NCBI GenBank assembly: GCA_038210655.1
Contig: JBBQWM010000018.1
Coordinates: 1 to 64,000, forward strand
DNA: 64,000 bases
Source of the DNA: 54-19 sp038210655
Lineage (GTDB): Bacteria > Chloroflexota > Chloroflexia > Chloroheliales > Chloroheliaceae
Direction of reading: 5' to 3'
In this document: in pieces, positions 18,545 to 27,178 of the stretch
How the letters are laid out: the number at the start of each line of letters is the position of its first letter
Numbering within the stretch: position 1 is the first letter of the stretch
Translations under genes and position numbers: made by a program
Notes under the pieces: generated by a model
Told to the model about the DNA's origin: nothing
Seen by the model: only the letters and a program-made list of their open reading frames with translations
Database searches by the model: none

Positions 18545-19009
18545 ATGGCTGCCAAAGTTGATGAATGGGTCTATTTTGTACACGGCACAACAACGGGTGA
18601 GTGGAAGAGTACCGGGCTGAGTGGTGAGATTAAAAGTATAGGAAAGGGTGATTTTGGCTTAGGTTTCTATACTTTTGAAGATAGTAGTTGGGGCCGTCAA
18701 TCAGCTTCAAGCTGGGCTAATCTCAAGGCTAAAAAAGATGGAAGTAAGCCATTGCTAATACGTCTTAGAATGAGTGTCACAGATTTTTCAACCTTAAACC
18801 GTAAAGACATTGCCGACAAAAAACTCGCTGAAATACATCGAAAATGGTATCCCGATAAATTGACCAGTTTTGAACTTGTAGTAGGGCCTGTTGCCAAAAG
18901 AGATATTAATGGGAAACGTGTACCTAACCGCGACTATCCGACCCAGTTCAAATTTGAAGGTAATGGTGTGCTTAAACTAACTTATGACACTATAGAATAT
19001 CTTAAATAG
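18545..19009 (+). CDS. Possible ADP-ribosyltransferase-fold (DUF3990-like) protein
   Basis: 154 residues from ATG at 18545. The pattern FVHGTTTGEW, then GKGDFGLGFYTFED and a downstream Ser/Ala-Trp-Ala segment (SASSWANL), fits the H-G ... G-x-GFY-x-T/F ... WA signature of ART-fold DUF3990 toxins. A catalytic acidic residue cannot be fixed by eye. The following gene is 59 bases downstream and may encode its partner. Lower local GC than clpC hints at acquisition. A toxin role is inference. Confidence 0.5.
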   Translation: MAAKVDEWVYFVHGTTTGEWKSTGLSGEIKSIGKGDFGLGFYTFEDSSWGRQSASSWANLKAKKDGSKPLLIRLRMSVTDFSTLNRKDIADKKLAEIHRKWYPDKLTSFELVVGPVAKRDINGKRVPNRDYPTQFKFEGNGVLKLTYDTIEYLK

Positions 19010-19068
19010 CGAGGCAACCTAACCTGCTTCTTTCAAAAAAATTCATTCCAAGTGGAAAGGAGTTTGCT

Positions 19069-19455
19069 ATGAATAAAATTGATCTGGATAATTATAACAA
19101 ACAGTATTATCTTAGCGTCTGGAAAGAGATGTTAAAAGAATTTTTGGGTTGGTCGGAAGTGGATGTTATACATTGGGCTAAAGAAACCTGGACAGAAGAA
19201 GTTCTTGATAACCCTGACGACATATTCTATCATCAAACTCCTCAATATTGGATAACTTACCTTTTAATACCTGCGTCCCTTAAAACTCGCCTTTCCAGTG
19301 AGGAATGTATCGAATTTGAGCAGCGCCTACTCCTAGCTTTCAAAGATAAACATCATTATAACTTCCCGGAAGATACCGACTGGCGACCCTACAAAGCCAG
19401 GATTGAGCAGATACTTAGCGAGTATGGCGAACGATTGGCGGCTATCCCCGCTTAA
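19069..19455 (+). CDS. Hypothetical protein, possible immunity/antitoxin partner
   Basis: 128 residues, ATG at 19069 with GAAAGGAG upstream. It is rich in Trp, Tyr and acidic residues (for example HWAKETWTEEVLDNPDDIFY) and has no signal peptide or recognised domain. Its place directly after the DUF3990-like gene, similar base composition and small size suggest a partner protein, but nothing in the sequence proves this. Confidence 0.6.
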   Translation: MNKIDLDNYNKQYYLSVWKEMLKEFLGWSEVDVIHWAKETWTEEVLDNPDDIFYHQTPQYWITYLLIPASLKTRLSSEECIEFEQRLLLAFKDKHHYNFPEDTDWRPYKARIEQILSEYGERLAAIPA

Positions 19456-19527
19456 TCCAGTCCTATCAAACCAATTCTCGCTAAACTTGACTTGACACCA
19501 CTGGCCCGGTTTGTTACCCTTGCCAGC

Positions 19528-20637
19528 ATGATAAATAATCAGCCGCTAGAAACCGAAAAGAAAATAGCTACCCGGCCTGTCTCGGTCGTGATGACCGTCT
19601 TTAACGAGGCCGCCAGTATCGAGGGGGTTTTGCGGTCGCTATTGGGCCAGAGTTGCCCGCCCGCCGAAATCGTGGTGGTCGATGGTGGTTCGACCGATGG
19701 CACGCTGGCAATCATCCGGCGGATCGCCCCGACTACCGCCGTCCCGATCCACGCCCTGAGCCGTCCGGGGGCCAACATCTCGCAAGGTCGTAACGCCGCT
19801 ATCCAGGCCGCTACCTACGAACTAATCGCCGTCACCGATGCTGGGGTGCATCTACCACCCGACTGGCTCCAACACCTTACCGATCCCTTCTTCCAACCTG
19901 AACCTACCCAACTTGAACCTACCAAACCGTCCTCAGTCCTCAGTCCTCAGTCCTCAGTCCTCAGTCCTCATCCCTCATCCCTCATCCCTCAGGTCGTTGC
20001 CGGGTTCTTCCGTAGCGACCCCGACCCGCGTTCGCCCTTTCAGATTGCGATGGGTGCGACGGTTCTTCCGGCCCCGGATGACATAAAGCCGGAAAAGTTT
20101 TTGCCTTCCAGCCGGTCGGTCGCCTTTACCAAATCGGCCTGGAAAGCCGCCGGAGGCTACCCCGAATGGCTCGACTACTGCGAAGACCTGATTTTCGATC
20201 TGAATTTGAAGGCGCAAGGCTATCGTTTTTACTGGCAGCCCAAAGCAGTCGCCCTGTTCGCGCCACGTCGGACGCTACGGGCCTTCTGCCTCCAGTATTA
20301 TCGTTACGCACGTGGGGACGGCAAGGCCAATCTGTTCTTGAAACGTCATATCTTGCGCTATATTATATACGGGGTGTTCGCGCCGCTTGGCCTTATTTTG
20401 GCCTGGCGTAAGCCGCTGGTCTGGCCGCTATTGGTTGGCTGTGGGTTGGGTTATATCTGGCAAGCCTATCGGCGGCTTTTCTTCTATCTGGAAGAATTCA
20501 AGGGACTATCCTTATTGGGGAAAGTGGCGGCTATCGGCTGGATTCCAGTCATCCGGGCCAGTGGCGATTTCGCCAAGATGGTCGGCTACCCGGTCGGGTT
20601 AGGCTGGCGCTTGCTTCATAAAAAGGAAAGTCCATAA
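19528..20637 (+). CDS. Glycosyltransferase family 2 protein
   Basis: 369 residues from ATG at 19528. The GT-A core is clear: SVVMTVFNEAASIEGVLRSL, VDGGSTDGTL and, for the acceptor side, VTDAGVHLPPDWL; a later EDLIFDLNLKAQGY matches the conserved acidic acceptor motif. Two to three C-terminal hydrophobic segments (GVFAPLGLILAW and following) anchor it to the membrane. It probably transfers a sugar to a lipid or polysaccharide. Between residues about 135 and 155 a Ser/Pro/Leu stretch encoded by a 7-base simple repeat interrupts the catalytic domain. The frame can be extended to a TTG at 19492, without a ribosome site. Confidence 0.87.
   Translation: MINNQPLETEKKIATRPVSVVMTVFNEAASIEGVLRSLLGQSCPPAEIVVVDGGSTDGTLAIIRRIAPTTAVPIHALSRPGANISQGRNAAIQAATYELIAVTDAGVHLPPDWLQHLTDPFFQPEPTQLEPTKPSSVLSPQSSVLSPHPSSLIPQVVAGFFRSDPDPRSPFQIAMGATVLPAPDDIKPEKFLPSSRSVAFTKSAWKAAGGYPEWLDYCEDLIFDLNLKAQGYRFYWQPKAVALFAPRRTLRAFCLQYYRYARGDGKANLFLKRHILRYIIYGVFAPLGLILAWRKPLVWPLLVGCGLGYIWQAYRRLFFYLEEFKGLSLLGKVAAIGWIPVIRASGDFAKMVGYPVGLGWRLLHKKESP
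19930..19992 (+). repeat. 7-nt simple repeat inside a glycosyltransferase gene
   Basis: Units of TCCTCAG and then TCCCTCA repeat about nine times. A 7-base unit gives a 7-residue peptide period (SSVLSPQ) over 21 bases. The same CATCCCTC unit appears in the coding sequence at 52359-52392. Confidence 0.9.
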
Positions 20638-20683
20638 CTATTGACCGCAGAGACGCAGAGGGCGCAGAGAAGAGCTAAAACTT

Positions 20684-20792
20684 ATTGTAACTATTCAGCC
20701 TCCCACTTTGGGCGACCACACAGGGTCGCCCCTACCCAAATTCGGTTGTAGGGTGCGACCCTGTGTGGTCGCCCAGCCTGAATAGTTACAAT
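20684..20792. repeat. MITE-like element with terminal inverted repeats
   Basis: ATTGTAACTATTCAG at 20684-20698 is perfectly inverted at 20778-20792. The interior is a pair of inverted GGGCGACC palindromes. Related ends occur at 30122-30258 and 61697-61804. Just upstream, CCGCAGAGACGCAGAGGGCG (20645-20664) is a further short repeat. Confidence 0.8.
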
Positions 20793-20800
20793 TTATTCAC

Positions 20801-20843
20801 AAAAAGAGCGACCTTCCAATAATCTGGAAGACCGCTCTTTTTG
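20801..20843. terminator. Bidirectional intrinsic terminator
   Basis: AAAAAGAGCG...CGCTCTTTTT with inner CTTCCA/TGGAAG pairing forms a hairpin with A- and T-runs on the two sides. It could end the leftward surface-protein gene and the rightward glycosyltransferase. Confidence 0.75.
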
Positions 20844-20865
20844 TGAACTAAACTTAGCCCTGTTT

Positions 20866-22323
20866 TTAGCGTTGACGTTTGCGCCAGACCATTCGCCAGC
20901 CGATCAGCCCGCCGAGGGTTAGTATCCAGGCCGCGATCAGGAGACCGACGATTAAAGCTTGCAAGCTATCATCTTTGGGGCCGATCCCGGTCGAAGGAGC
21001 ACCGCCCGCTGGGACACTGGCCCCACCCTGACCAGGGTCGATTTCGGTCAGAGGTGGCAGACCAAGAATACGTTGCTGGAAGGCCAACCCTCGGTTGAAC
21101 CGACCACTCACAAATAGGCTCGATCCATCCAGCGACCCGCCCGGCGCATTGACCGATAGAGCCAGATCAACCTCTTGTTGAGGAGCCAGCGAGAAACCAC
21201 CCCAGCGTACCACGTTCCCGGTGATATTTACCGTCCCAGTCGAAGAACTGATTTGCGAAGCGGTTGCCCCGGCGGGTAAATTGACGATAACCGTATCATT
21301 CAAGTTCACGCCATCCGCTCCGGCGACCACTCCTACGACCAAGCGGAAGGAGGTGTTGCTGGTCTGCACAAAACAGGTGGTGATCCGCAACTTCTGACCG
21401 GCAGGCGTGTTCGCGTTACAGTCTTGCGGGGTCTGGCTGACCGGGGCCGCCTGGATCGTAAAATTCGTCCTGGCTCGTTGGTAGTTCTCGTCAGTTCCGA
21501 AGGCTACTACCGCCTGGGCGGGCAGGGTTGGGATAGCGGCCTGCCCTACAAAAGTGCCATCGCTACGTACCTGGAAAATACCGAGGACTGCTATTGGTGC
21601 GTTAGCCGTACTTAACCCACTAACCGCGCCACTGGCGGTCGCGTTATCGAAAACGACTGTGACAGTGTTTGGGCCACCGGTTGGCCCGCGTGGGTTCCAG
21701 CCTGAACCGTTCACGTCTACTTTAGCACCGGGCGGGCCAGCGGTTGGGTTGAGCGCAATCGATGGGTTGAACGATTTGCCTGGGCTGGTCGGTGTCGTCG
21801 GCACCGGGCTAGGGCTAGGCGTTACCAGCGACTTAAACCGAAAATCTATCCCGCTATTGCCGCTATTGCCATCGACGGTCTGAAGGCTAAAATCGGAAGT
21901 AACCGGGGCGACTTTGGTCTTGTCGTAGCTGACCCGCACGGTATAACCACCTGCTCCGAGGCCCCCGAATTTATAGCCGCCACTTATGCCGGTAGTTTGC
22001 GCCCCGCCTCCGGCATCCAGGCTAACCGAAAAACCGGCAGCAGGTTTGTCGTCCAGGAAAATCGTCCCGGCAATAAAGCTATTGGCTGGTTTGGGCGCAC
22101 AGGGGGTAAAATAGTAACCCCCACAAGGCGTAATAGGAACCTGGGCCACTCCGACCCCGGCGGCCCCTGGCGGTAGGCTCGGCGAACTACCCGGTTGCTT
22201 GCTATTGACCAGTACGCCGATGACCACAAATACCGCTATCAACACACCCACTTCGAGCGCGACCGACCACCACCATTTTGGCGGTCCCCCTCGTAAAAAC
22301 TGGGTCTGACGAACCACACGCAT
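20866..22323 (-). CDS. Membrane-anchored surface protein with carboxypeptidase-regulatory/SdrD-B-like domain
   Basis: 485 residues, ATG at 22321-22323. One N-terminal membrane segment (VALEVGVLIAVFVVIGVLV), then a small beta-sandwich of the CarboxypepD_reg/SdrD-B kind (GTIFLDDKPAAGFSVSLDAG and YKFGGLGAGGYTVRVSYD). A Pro/Ser/Thr linker and two further beta-rich regions follow, one with the IPT-like motif GPPGAKVDVNGSGWNP. A C-terminal membrane segment ends in WRKRQR, like a sortase-type or simple anchor, but no clear LPXTG box is seen. Likely an external structural or adhesive protein. Confidence 0.65.
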   Translation of the reverse strand: MRVVRQTQFLRGGPPKWWWSVALEVGVLIAVFVVIGVLVNSKQPGSSPSLPPGAAGVGVAQVPITPCGGYYFTPCAPKPANSFIAGTIFLDDKPAAGFSVSLDAGGGAQTTGISGGYKFGGLGAGGYTVRVSYDKTKVAPVTSDFSLQTVDGNSGNSGIDFRFKSLVTPSPSPVPTTPTSPGKSFNPSIALNPTAGPPGAKVDVNGSGWNPRGPTGGPNTVTVVFDNATASGAVSGLSTANAPIAVLGIFQVRSDGTFVGQAAIPTLPAQAVVAFGTDENYQRARTNFTIQAAPVSQTPQDCNANTPAGQKLRITTCFVQTSNTSFRLVVGVVAGADGVNLNDTVIVNLPAGATASQISSSTGTVNITGNVVRWGGFSLAPQQEVDLALSVNAPGGSLDGSSLFVSGRFNRGLAFQQRILGLPPLTEIDPGQGGASVPAGGAPSTGIGPKDDSLQALIVGLLIAAWILTLGGLIGWRMVWRKRQR

Positions 22324-22876
22324 ACGAGTACCCTACTTTCCCGGTCTCGCCCGGCGAGATTGTTTCAACCTGCAATACGCTTTTTGATTTTTATAACGGA
22401 ATTACTAGAAGTCAACGGTTAGTTACAATTGTAGTGCTACAAATTGGCAGTCTATAAATGTCGAAAATCTGCCAATGGTGGGGGTCTTATTAGTATTCTA
22501 GTCTATGACGGTTCCACTTGTCAATATACTTAAACGGGTGAGGCTCGGTCTTTTGGAAATTGGAGAAGGTAGTTTGACCGACATGTTTCCGACGGGCCAG
22601 GATTAATGTTAAGCCGGACGATAAAATTATTTCTGGCTCTCTTTACTAACGAACTATACAACCAACGGTTCCCTTATTTTAACAAAAAATTCCAAGAAAA
22701 CAGTAATCTATATCGTAATCTAAATGTGCTATACTGCATTGCAATATGATTAACAACTTATCTACAGGACTTTCGCTTGTGAACATAGGACCAACATCTA
22801 GCTGTCCACAAATTGATTTTGACAACTTTTCTCAAGCGAGAGGCTTAATCTAGTCAAATATAGGGGTCACTATCCA
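22324..22876. other. Intergenic region, divergent genes
   Basis: 553 AT-rich bases between two divergent exported-protein genes. GCTATACTG near 22727 may be a -10 element, but no good -35 is seen. AGGACTTTCGCTTG at about 22767 repeats a motif also found at 7822-7835. I see no gene or RNA. Confidence 0.55.
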
Positions 22877-24694
22877 ATGTCCTTGTTTCCTAATCGATCA
22901 GCTTTTTTTCGGAACTGTTTATCAGCTAAATCTAACCACAAGTTAAATATTCTGCTAACCAGCCTACTTTTTAGCCTGCTAATCCTGACCGGCTTTACCT
23001 CGGAAATGAAAATGGCGCAGGCTGCCGGTGGCCGCTTTTTCCCAGAAACCAGCTTTGAAGTAAAGGGTTCTTTCAAGCTCTATTGGGAGCGTAAAGGCGG
23101 CTTGGAACAATTTGGGTTCCCGATTAGCAAAGAATTCAAGCAGTATTCGCCAACCGAACCGGGAAAATGGTATATCACCCAATATTTTCAACGGGCTATC
23201 TTTGAGTACCACCCGGAGAATGCTGGAACCGAATACGATGTGCTGTTGCGTCTGGCCGGGGTACTGACCACCAGCGCCAAAGGCCGTCAGTTCCCGACCA
23301 CTAGCGCCGAGGTCGCCGCCCAATCGGGTCGGGCTTTCTTCAACGAGACCAGGCATAGCCTGGGTGGGCAAATCCAGGCTTATTGGCAGCGAACGGGCGG
23401 CCTGTCGGTCTACGGCTTTCCGATCAGCGAGGAGTTGAGCGAGGCCAACCCTGCCGACGGCAAGACCTACACGGTGCAATATTTCGAGCGGGCCAGACTC
23501 GAACTGCACCCCGAAAATGCCGGAACCCGCTACGAAGTACTGCTAGGTCTTTTAGGCTGGCAGGAACTCCAATTGTGCGAGGTGCCGACGAGCGAGGGCG
23601 ATACGGGTCTGCCTTACCGGGTCGTCCTTCCACCCGAATTGCCGCTTCGGTTGCCCGCCCGCCTGATTACCCCGCTCAGAACCAGTTTTGGCTATGGCTC
23701 GAACGTCTGGGCTTATGATATGGGCGACAAGATTGGGCGGATTTACCAGCTTACCGGGGCTGCCGGGTTGGGCTGGGTGCGCCAGCAAATTCGGTGGGAT
23801 TATATCGAAAGTTCGCGCGGTAGCTATCACTGGCGCGAATTGGATGATATGATAAGACTGGTGCGACCTTACGGCTTGAAACTGGTCTTGAGTGTGGCGA
23901 AAGGGCCGCGCTGGGCCAGTGGTGAAGGCGGTGGCCTACCGCTCAACCCGGACGATTTTTACAACTTTATGTTTAGCTTGTCCCAGCGTTATAAAGGTCA
24001 AATTGCCGCTTACGAAATTTGGAACGAGCCGAACATTGGGTTGGAAACCGGCGGACAGGTTTCGATCCCACGCTATATCGAGACCCTCAAGGCGGGCTAT
24101 CGGGGCGTGAAGAGCAACGACCCACAAGCTTTTGTACTGACTGGCGGAACCAGTCCGACCGGGGTGACTGCCGGTACTCAGGTGATGGACGATGTCCAGT
24201 TTGTAACCGAATGTTACAAGTATAATAATGGTGAGTGGCGCAATTATTTTGATGCGCTGGCGGTGCATCCGGGAAGCGCCGCCAACTCGCCGGACGAGTT
24301 CTGGCCGATAGACAAGCCTGCCGACAAAGACCGTCCCTGGACCACCCATCCTTCCTTTTATTTCCGGCGCTTCGAGAACCAGCGCGATGTGATGGTTAAG
24401 TATGGCGATGGGGATAAACAAATTTGGTTGACCGAATTTGGTTGGACAACCCAAAACTCGGCGAAGGGTTATGAGTACGGGGCGCTCAATACCGAGCAAC
24501 AACAGGCCGACTTTGTGGTCAGAGCTTTTCAGCGTGGCAAAACTAAGTACGATTACATCGGCGTGATGTTGATCTGGAACCTCAATTTCAGTACGATAGT
24601 CAGCCACGACGATGAAAAAGCACCCTGGAGCATGCTCCGGGCCGATTATTCGCCTCGTCCAGTCTACCGGGCGGTGCAGGATATGGTGAAGTAG
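22877..24694 (+). CDS. Secreted glycoside hydrolase-like protein (TIM barrel) with N-terminal repeats
   Basis: 605 residues, ATG at 22877 with AGGGG upstream. A signal peptide covers about the first 50 residues. Two imperfect repeats of about 70 residues follow (each with GGL-x2-FGFPIS, QYF-x-RA and hP-ENAGT-x-YDVLL), a module common in this lineage. The C-terminal 340 residues form a clan GH-A-type barrel: acid/base motif EIWNEPN (Glu near 384) and nucleophile motif WLTEFGW (Glu near 519). Relatives lie in GH5/GH39-type families; the substrate is unknown. It probably acts on polysaccharide outside the cell. Confidence 0.8.
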   Translation: MSLFPNRSAFFRNCLSAKSNHKLNILLTSLLFSLLILTGFTSEMKMAQAAGGRFFPETSFEVKGSFKLYWERKGGLEQFGFPISKEFKQYSPTEPGKWYITQYFQRAIFEYHPENAGTEYDVLLRLAGVLTTSAKGRQFPTTSAEVAAQSGRAFFNETRHSLGGQIQAYWQRTGGLSVYGFPISEELSEANPADGKTYTVQYFERARLELHPENAGTRYEVLLGLLGWQELQLCEVPTSEGDTGLPYRVVLPPELPLRLPARLITPLRTSFGYGSNVWAYDMGDKIGRIYQLTGAAGLGWVRQQIRWDYIESSRGSYHWRELDDMIRLVRPYGLKLVLSVAKGPRWASGEGGGLPLNPDDFYNFMFSLSQRYKGQIAAYEIWNEPNIGLETGGQVSIPRYIETLKAGYRGVKSNDPQAFVLTGGTSPTGVTAGTQVMDDVQFVTECYKYNNGEWRNYFDALAVHPGSAANSPDEFWPIDKPADKDRPWTTHPSFYFRRFENQRDVMVKYGDGDKQIWLTEFGWTTQNSAKGYEYGALNTEQQQADFVVRAFQRGKTKYDYIGVMLIWNLNFSTIVSHDDEKAPWSMLRADYSPRPVYRAVQDMVK

Positions 24695-24724
24695 CTTTTA
24701 GCAAAAGGCAGCTATATTGACCCT

Positions 24725-24800
24725 CTGTAGGAGCGAGCTTCCGCTCGCGATTGAACACCCAGCTGCTGCGTCAATCGCGAGCGGAAGCTCGCTCCTACAG
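24725..24800. repeat. Perfect 30-bp inverted repeat (REP-like)
   Basis: The arms 24725-24754 and 24771-24800 are perfectly complementary over 30 bases around a 16-base centre. Each arm begins CTGTAGGAGCGAGCTTCCGC, itself partly palindromic. It resembles the unit at 1837-1940. There is no terminal T-run, so it is unlikely to be only a terminator. Confidence 0.9.
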
Positions 24801-24877
24801 ATAAGTGGTTAGCTCAATTGCTATGAATTTTGCTGTATAATATCAGCAACTTTAGAAACTTCTATAAGGCAATACTT

Positions 24878-25861
24878 ATGACTGAGAAGAACACTTCAGA
24901 TATGCGCGACCCTGGCGAGAGAGCGGCCCGGTTAGACCGGGCTATCGGTAGCATCGTGGGGTTGACGACCGCCGATGCGTTGGGCAGCACCGTCGAGTTT
25001 ACCACCCCTGCCGAGATTTTTGCGGCTTATGGGCCGCAAGGTCAGACCGAAATGCGCGGTGGTGGCAAGTGGTATATCAATTGGGACCTGGGCGAATACA
25101 CCGATGACGGTCAGATGATGATGTGCCTTTTGGAAAGCTTGCTTGCTACCAATCAAGCCCAACGCTCGAAGCTAAATATTGCCGGGCTGGATGTGGACGA
25201 TTTGGGTCGTCGCTTTGTGGCCTGGCTCGACTCGGTACCAAAAGACGTGGGGGTGACAACTTCGGCAGCGATCCATCGCATGAAAGACGGTATCCCGGCT
25301 CTACAATCGGGCGACCCTGACCCGCAGGCCCAGGCCAACGGTGCGGTGATGCGTTGCGCTCCGGTCGCTGTTTTGTGGAACAAGCCTCATTATCGTTCTT
25401 ATCTGATCCGCGACTCGCTTTTGAGCGCTATGCCGACCCACCGTTCGCCGATTGCCTCCGGCGCGTGTGTGATTGTCAATGCCATGATCGCCGAATTTAT
25501 ACACGGGGCCGATTTCGAGACGGCTTTGACCGCCGCAATTCGCGCCGCCGAAGGAGAATGGCACGCTATTCTGGTAAAATGGGACCAGGAAGGTCGTCCG
25601 CATCGGGGCAATTCGGGTTGGGCCGTCTCGACGGTGCTGACTGCTTTGCATTGCCTCTACACTACCTCCGATTTCGAGCAGGCGGTCGTCAAAGCAGTCA
25701 ACGGTGGAGACGATGCCGATACGGTTGGGGCCGTGACTGGGGAGTTGGCAGGAGCCTTTTATGGCGCAGCCACTATTCCGACCCGTTGGACAAGCGTCCT
25801 GAAAGACCATGCTCGTATGATCGAGATGACTCGGATTTTGTTTGAAATCAGCGAAAGGTAA
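24878..25861 (+). CDS. ADP-ribosylglycohydrolase (DraG/ADP-ribosyl-crysJ1 family)
   Basis: 327 residues from ATG at 24878. It has the metal-binding motifs of the family: GEYTDDGQM near the N-terminus (GEYTDDTQM is usual, so one ligand-adjacent Thr is Gly) and NGGDDADTVGAVTGELAGAF at the C-terminus. Such enzymes remove ADP-ribose from proteins or related substrates using two Mg2+ or Mn2+ ions. A 77-residue gene starts 10 bases after the stop and is probably in the same transcript. The target is unknown; the putative ART toxin gene at 18545 is not adjacent. Confidence 0.88.
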   Translation: MTEKNTSDMRDPGERAARLDRAIGSIVGLTTADALGSTVEFTTPAEIFAAYGPQGQTEMRGGGKWYINWDLGEYTDDGQMMMCLLESLLATNQAQRSKLNIAGLDVDDLGRRFVAWLDSVPKDVGVTTSAAIHRMKDGIPALQSGDPDPQAQANGAVMRCAPVAVLWNKPHYRSYLIRDSLLSAMPTHRSPIASGACVIVNAMIAEFIHGADFETALTAAIRAAEGEWHAILVKWDQEGRPHRGNSGWAVSTVLTALHCLYTTSDFEQAVVKAVNGGDDADTVGAVTGELAGAFYGAATIPTRWTSVLKDHARMIEMTRILFEISER

Positions 25862-25871
25862 TTATTACATT

Positions 25872-26105
25872 ATGGGAGAAACCCAGGAAACGTCGGTTTC
25901 AGCCGAAACCAAAAACCAGGCTAAAAACGACGGTTGCGGTGTAGATTGGAGTTGGTTGGCAGGTCGCAAAATCGCCCACGCTACCAACGATCTGCAATCC
26001 ATGACGATTGAATTCGAGGACGGTCTGACCTTTAAAATCCAGACTATGCTGTATAAGGGCGAAGCTTTTCTATCTTTCACGCCCTACAAAGACCCCCAGA
26101 AGTAA
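25872..26105 (+). CDS. Small hypothetical protein downstream of ADP-ribosylglycohydrolase
   Basis: 77 residues from ATG at 25872, following the previous stop by 10 bases. Cys-Gly near residue 26 and a beta-rich half (MTIEFEDGLTFKIQTMLYKG) are visible. I do not recognise it. Spacing indicates cotranscription and perhaps a linked role. Confidence 0.6.
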   Translation: MGETQETSVSAETKNQAKNDGCGVDWSWLAGRKIAHATNDLQSMTIEFEDGLTFKIQTMLYKGEAFLSFTPYKDPQK

Positions 26106-26258
26106 AACTAAGAGATTTACGATTAGTTCTTCTGGCAGGGTAGTACTTGCTCAAAGGCCAGATTTAGATCGAGCAAGGAAACTTTGTAAACGGATTTCAA
26201 TTGTAAATCGCGGCCTCGCCCCCTCTGGGGGTAAATCGTAAATCGAAAGCGAGTCTAT

Positions 26259-26990
26259 ATGGCTTCCGTCCCACCCGATAGCCCGACCCCGACCCAGCGT
26301 TACAATCTATCGATCCGGGAGATGCCCGGTGATGATCGCCCGCGTGAAAAGTTGGTCAAGTTTGGCCCTGGCGCTCTAACCGACTCGGAGTTGCTGGCAA
26401 TTTTGTTGCGGGTCGGGGTGCAGGGCGAGAATGTGGTAGCCCTGAGCCAGCGCATTTTGCGTGATTACGGTGGGCTGACGGGCTTGAGCCGGATTCCGCT
26501 AACTGAGTTGTGTGAATTGCGTGGAATGGGCGAGGCAAAAGCGGCTCAGGTCAAGGCGGCGCTCGAAATCGGACGACGGCTTTTGCTGGCGGAACCCGAC
26601 CAGCGGCTTCAGGTACGTTCGCCGGGCGACCTGGCGAACCCGCTCATGCTGGAAATGGCTGGATTGGAACAAGAACATCTCAAGCTGGTAATGCTCGATA
26701 ATAAGAACCGGGTCTTGCGGATGCAGACGGTCTATGTTGGTACAATCAACAGTAGCCAGGTACGGATCGCGGAGGTCTTTCGGGAGGCGATCCGGCAAAA
26801 CTCGGCTGCGATTATCATTGCCCACAACCACCCTAGCGGCGACCCAACCCCTAGCCCCGAAGATGTGCGCGTCACCGAAGAAATCATTGAGGCGGGTAAG
26901 CTACTCGAAATCGAGCTACTTGACCATCTCGTCATCGGTCATCAAAGGTTCGTCTCGTTGCGGGAGCGGCAATTGGCCTTTAAGGAGTAA
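26259..26990 (+). CDS. radC: RadC family JAB/MPN domain protein
   Basis: 243 residues, ATG at 26259. N-terminal helix-hairpin-helix region (LCELRGMGEAKAAQVKAALE) and C-terminal JAMM metalloprotease-like domain with HNHPSGDPTPSPED, matching the HxH-x7-S-x2-D metal motif. RadC is often listed as a DNA repair protein, but its biochemical activity is unsettled. Upstream, GTAAATCGTAAATCG (26230-26244) is a simple repeat also found near 28200 and 43180. Confidence 0.93.
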   Translation: MASVPPDSPTPTQRYNLSIREMPGDDRPREKLVKFGPGALTDSELLAILLRVGVQGENVVALSQRILRDYGGLTGLSRIPLTELCELRGMGEAKAAQVKAALEIGRRLLLAEPDQRLQVRSPGDLANPLMLEMAGLEQEHLKLVMLDNKNRVLRMQTVYVGTINSSQVRIAEVFREAIRQNSAAIIIAHNHPSGDPTPSPEDVRVTEEIIEAGKLLEIELLDHLVIGHQRFVSLRERQLAFKE

Positions 26991-27122
26991 GTGGGATTTA
27001 TAACACAGATGAACACAGATGGTGCGGATCAACACCGATATTATTTTAAGTAAAGCGTATTTAGATCGCCTTCCGAACTGGAGAATTTATTAAGCTGCTG
27101 AGAAGAATGTTAATTCGGTTTT

Positions 27123-27156
27123 CTGTAGGGGCAACCACAAGGGATTGCCCCTACAG
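27123..27156. repeat. CTGTAGGGGCAACC palindrome
   Basis: CTGTAGGGGCAA at 27123 is inverted as TTGCCCCTACAG at 27145-27156 around a short centre. It is a shortened relative of the GTAGGGGCGACC family, with GCAACC in place of GCGACC as in the copy near 47447. Confidence 0.8.
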
Positions 27157-27178
27157 AGAAAGTTAGTTCTTTTGCTTT

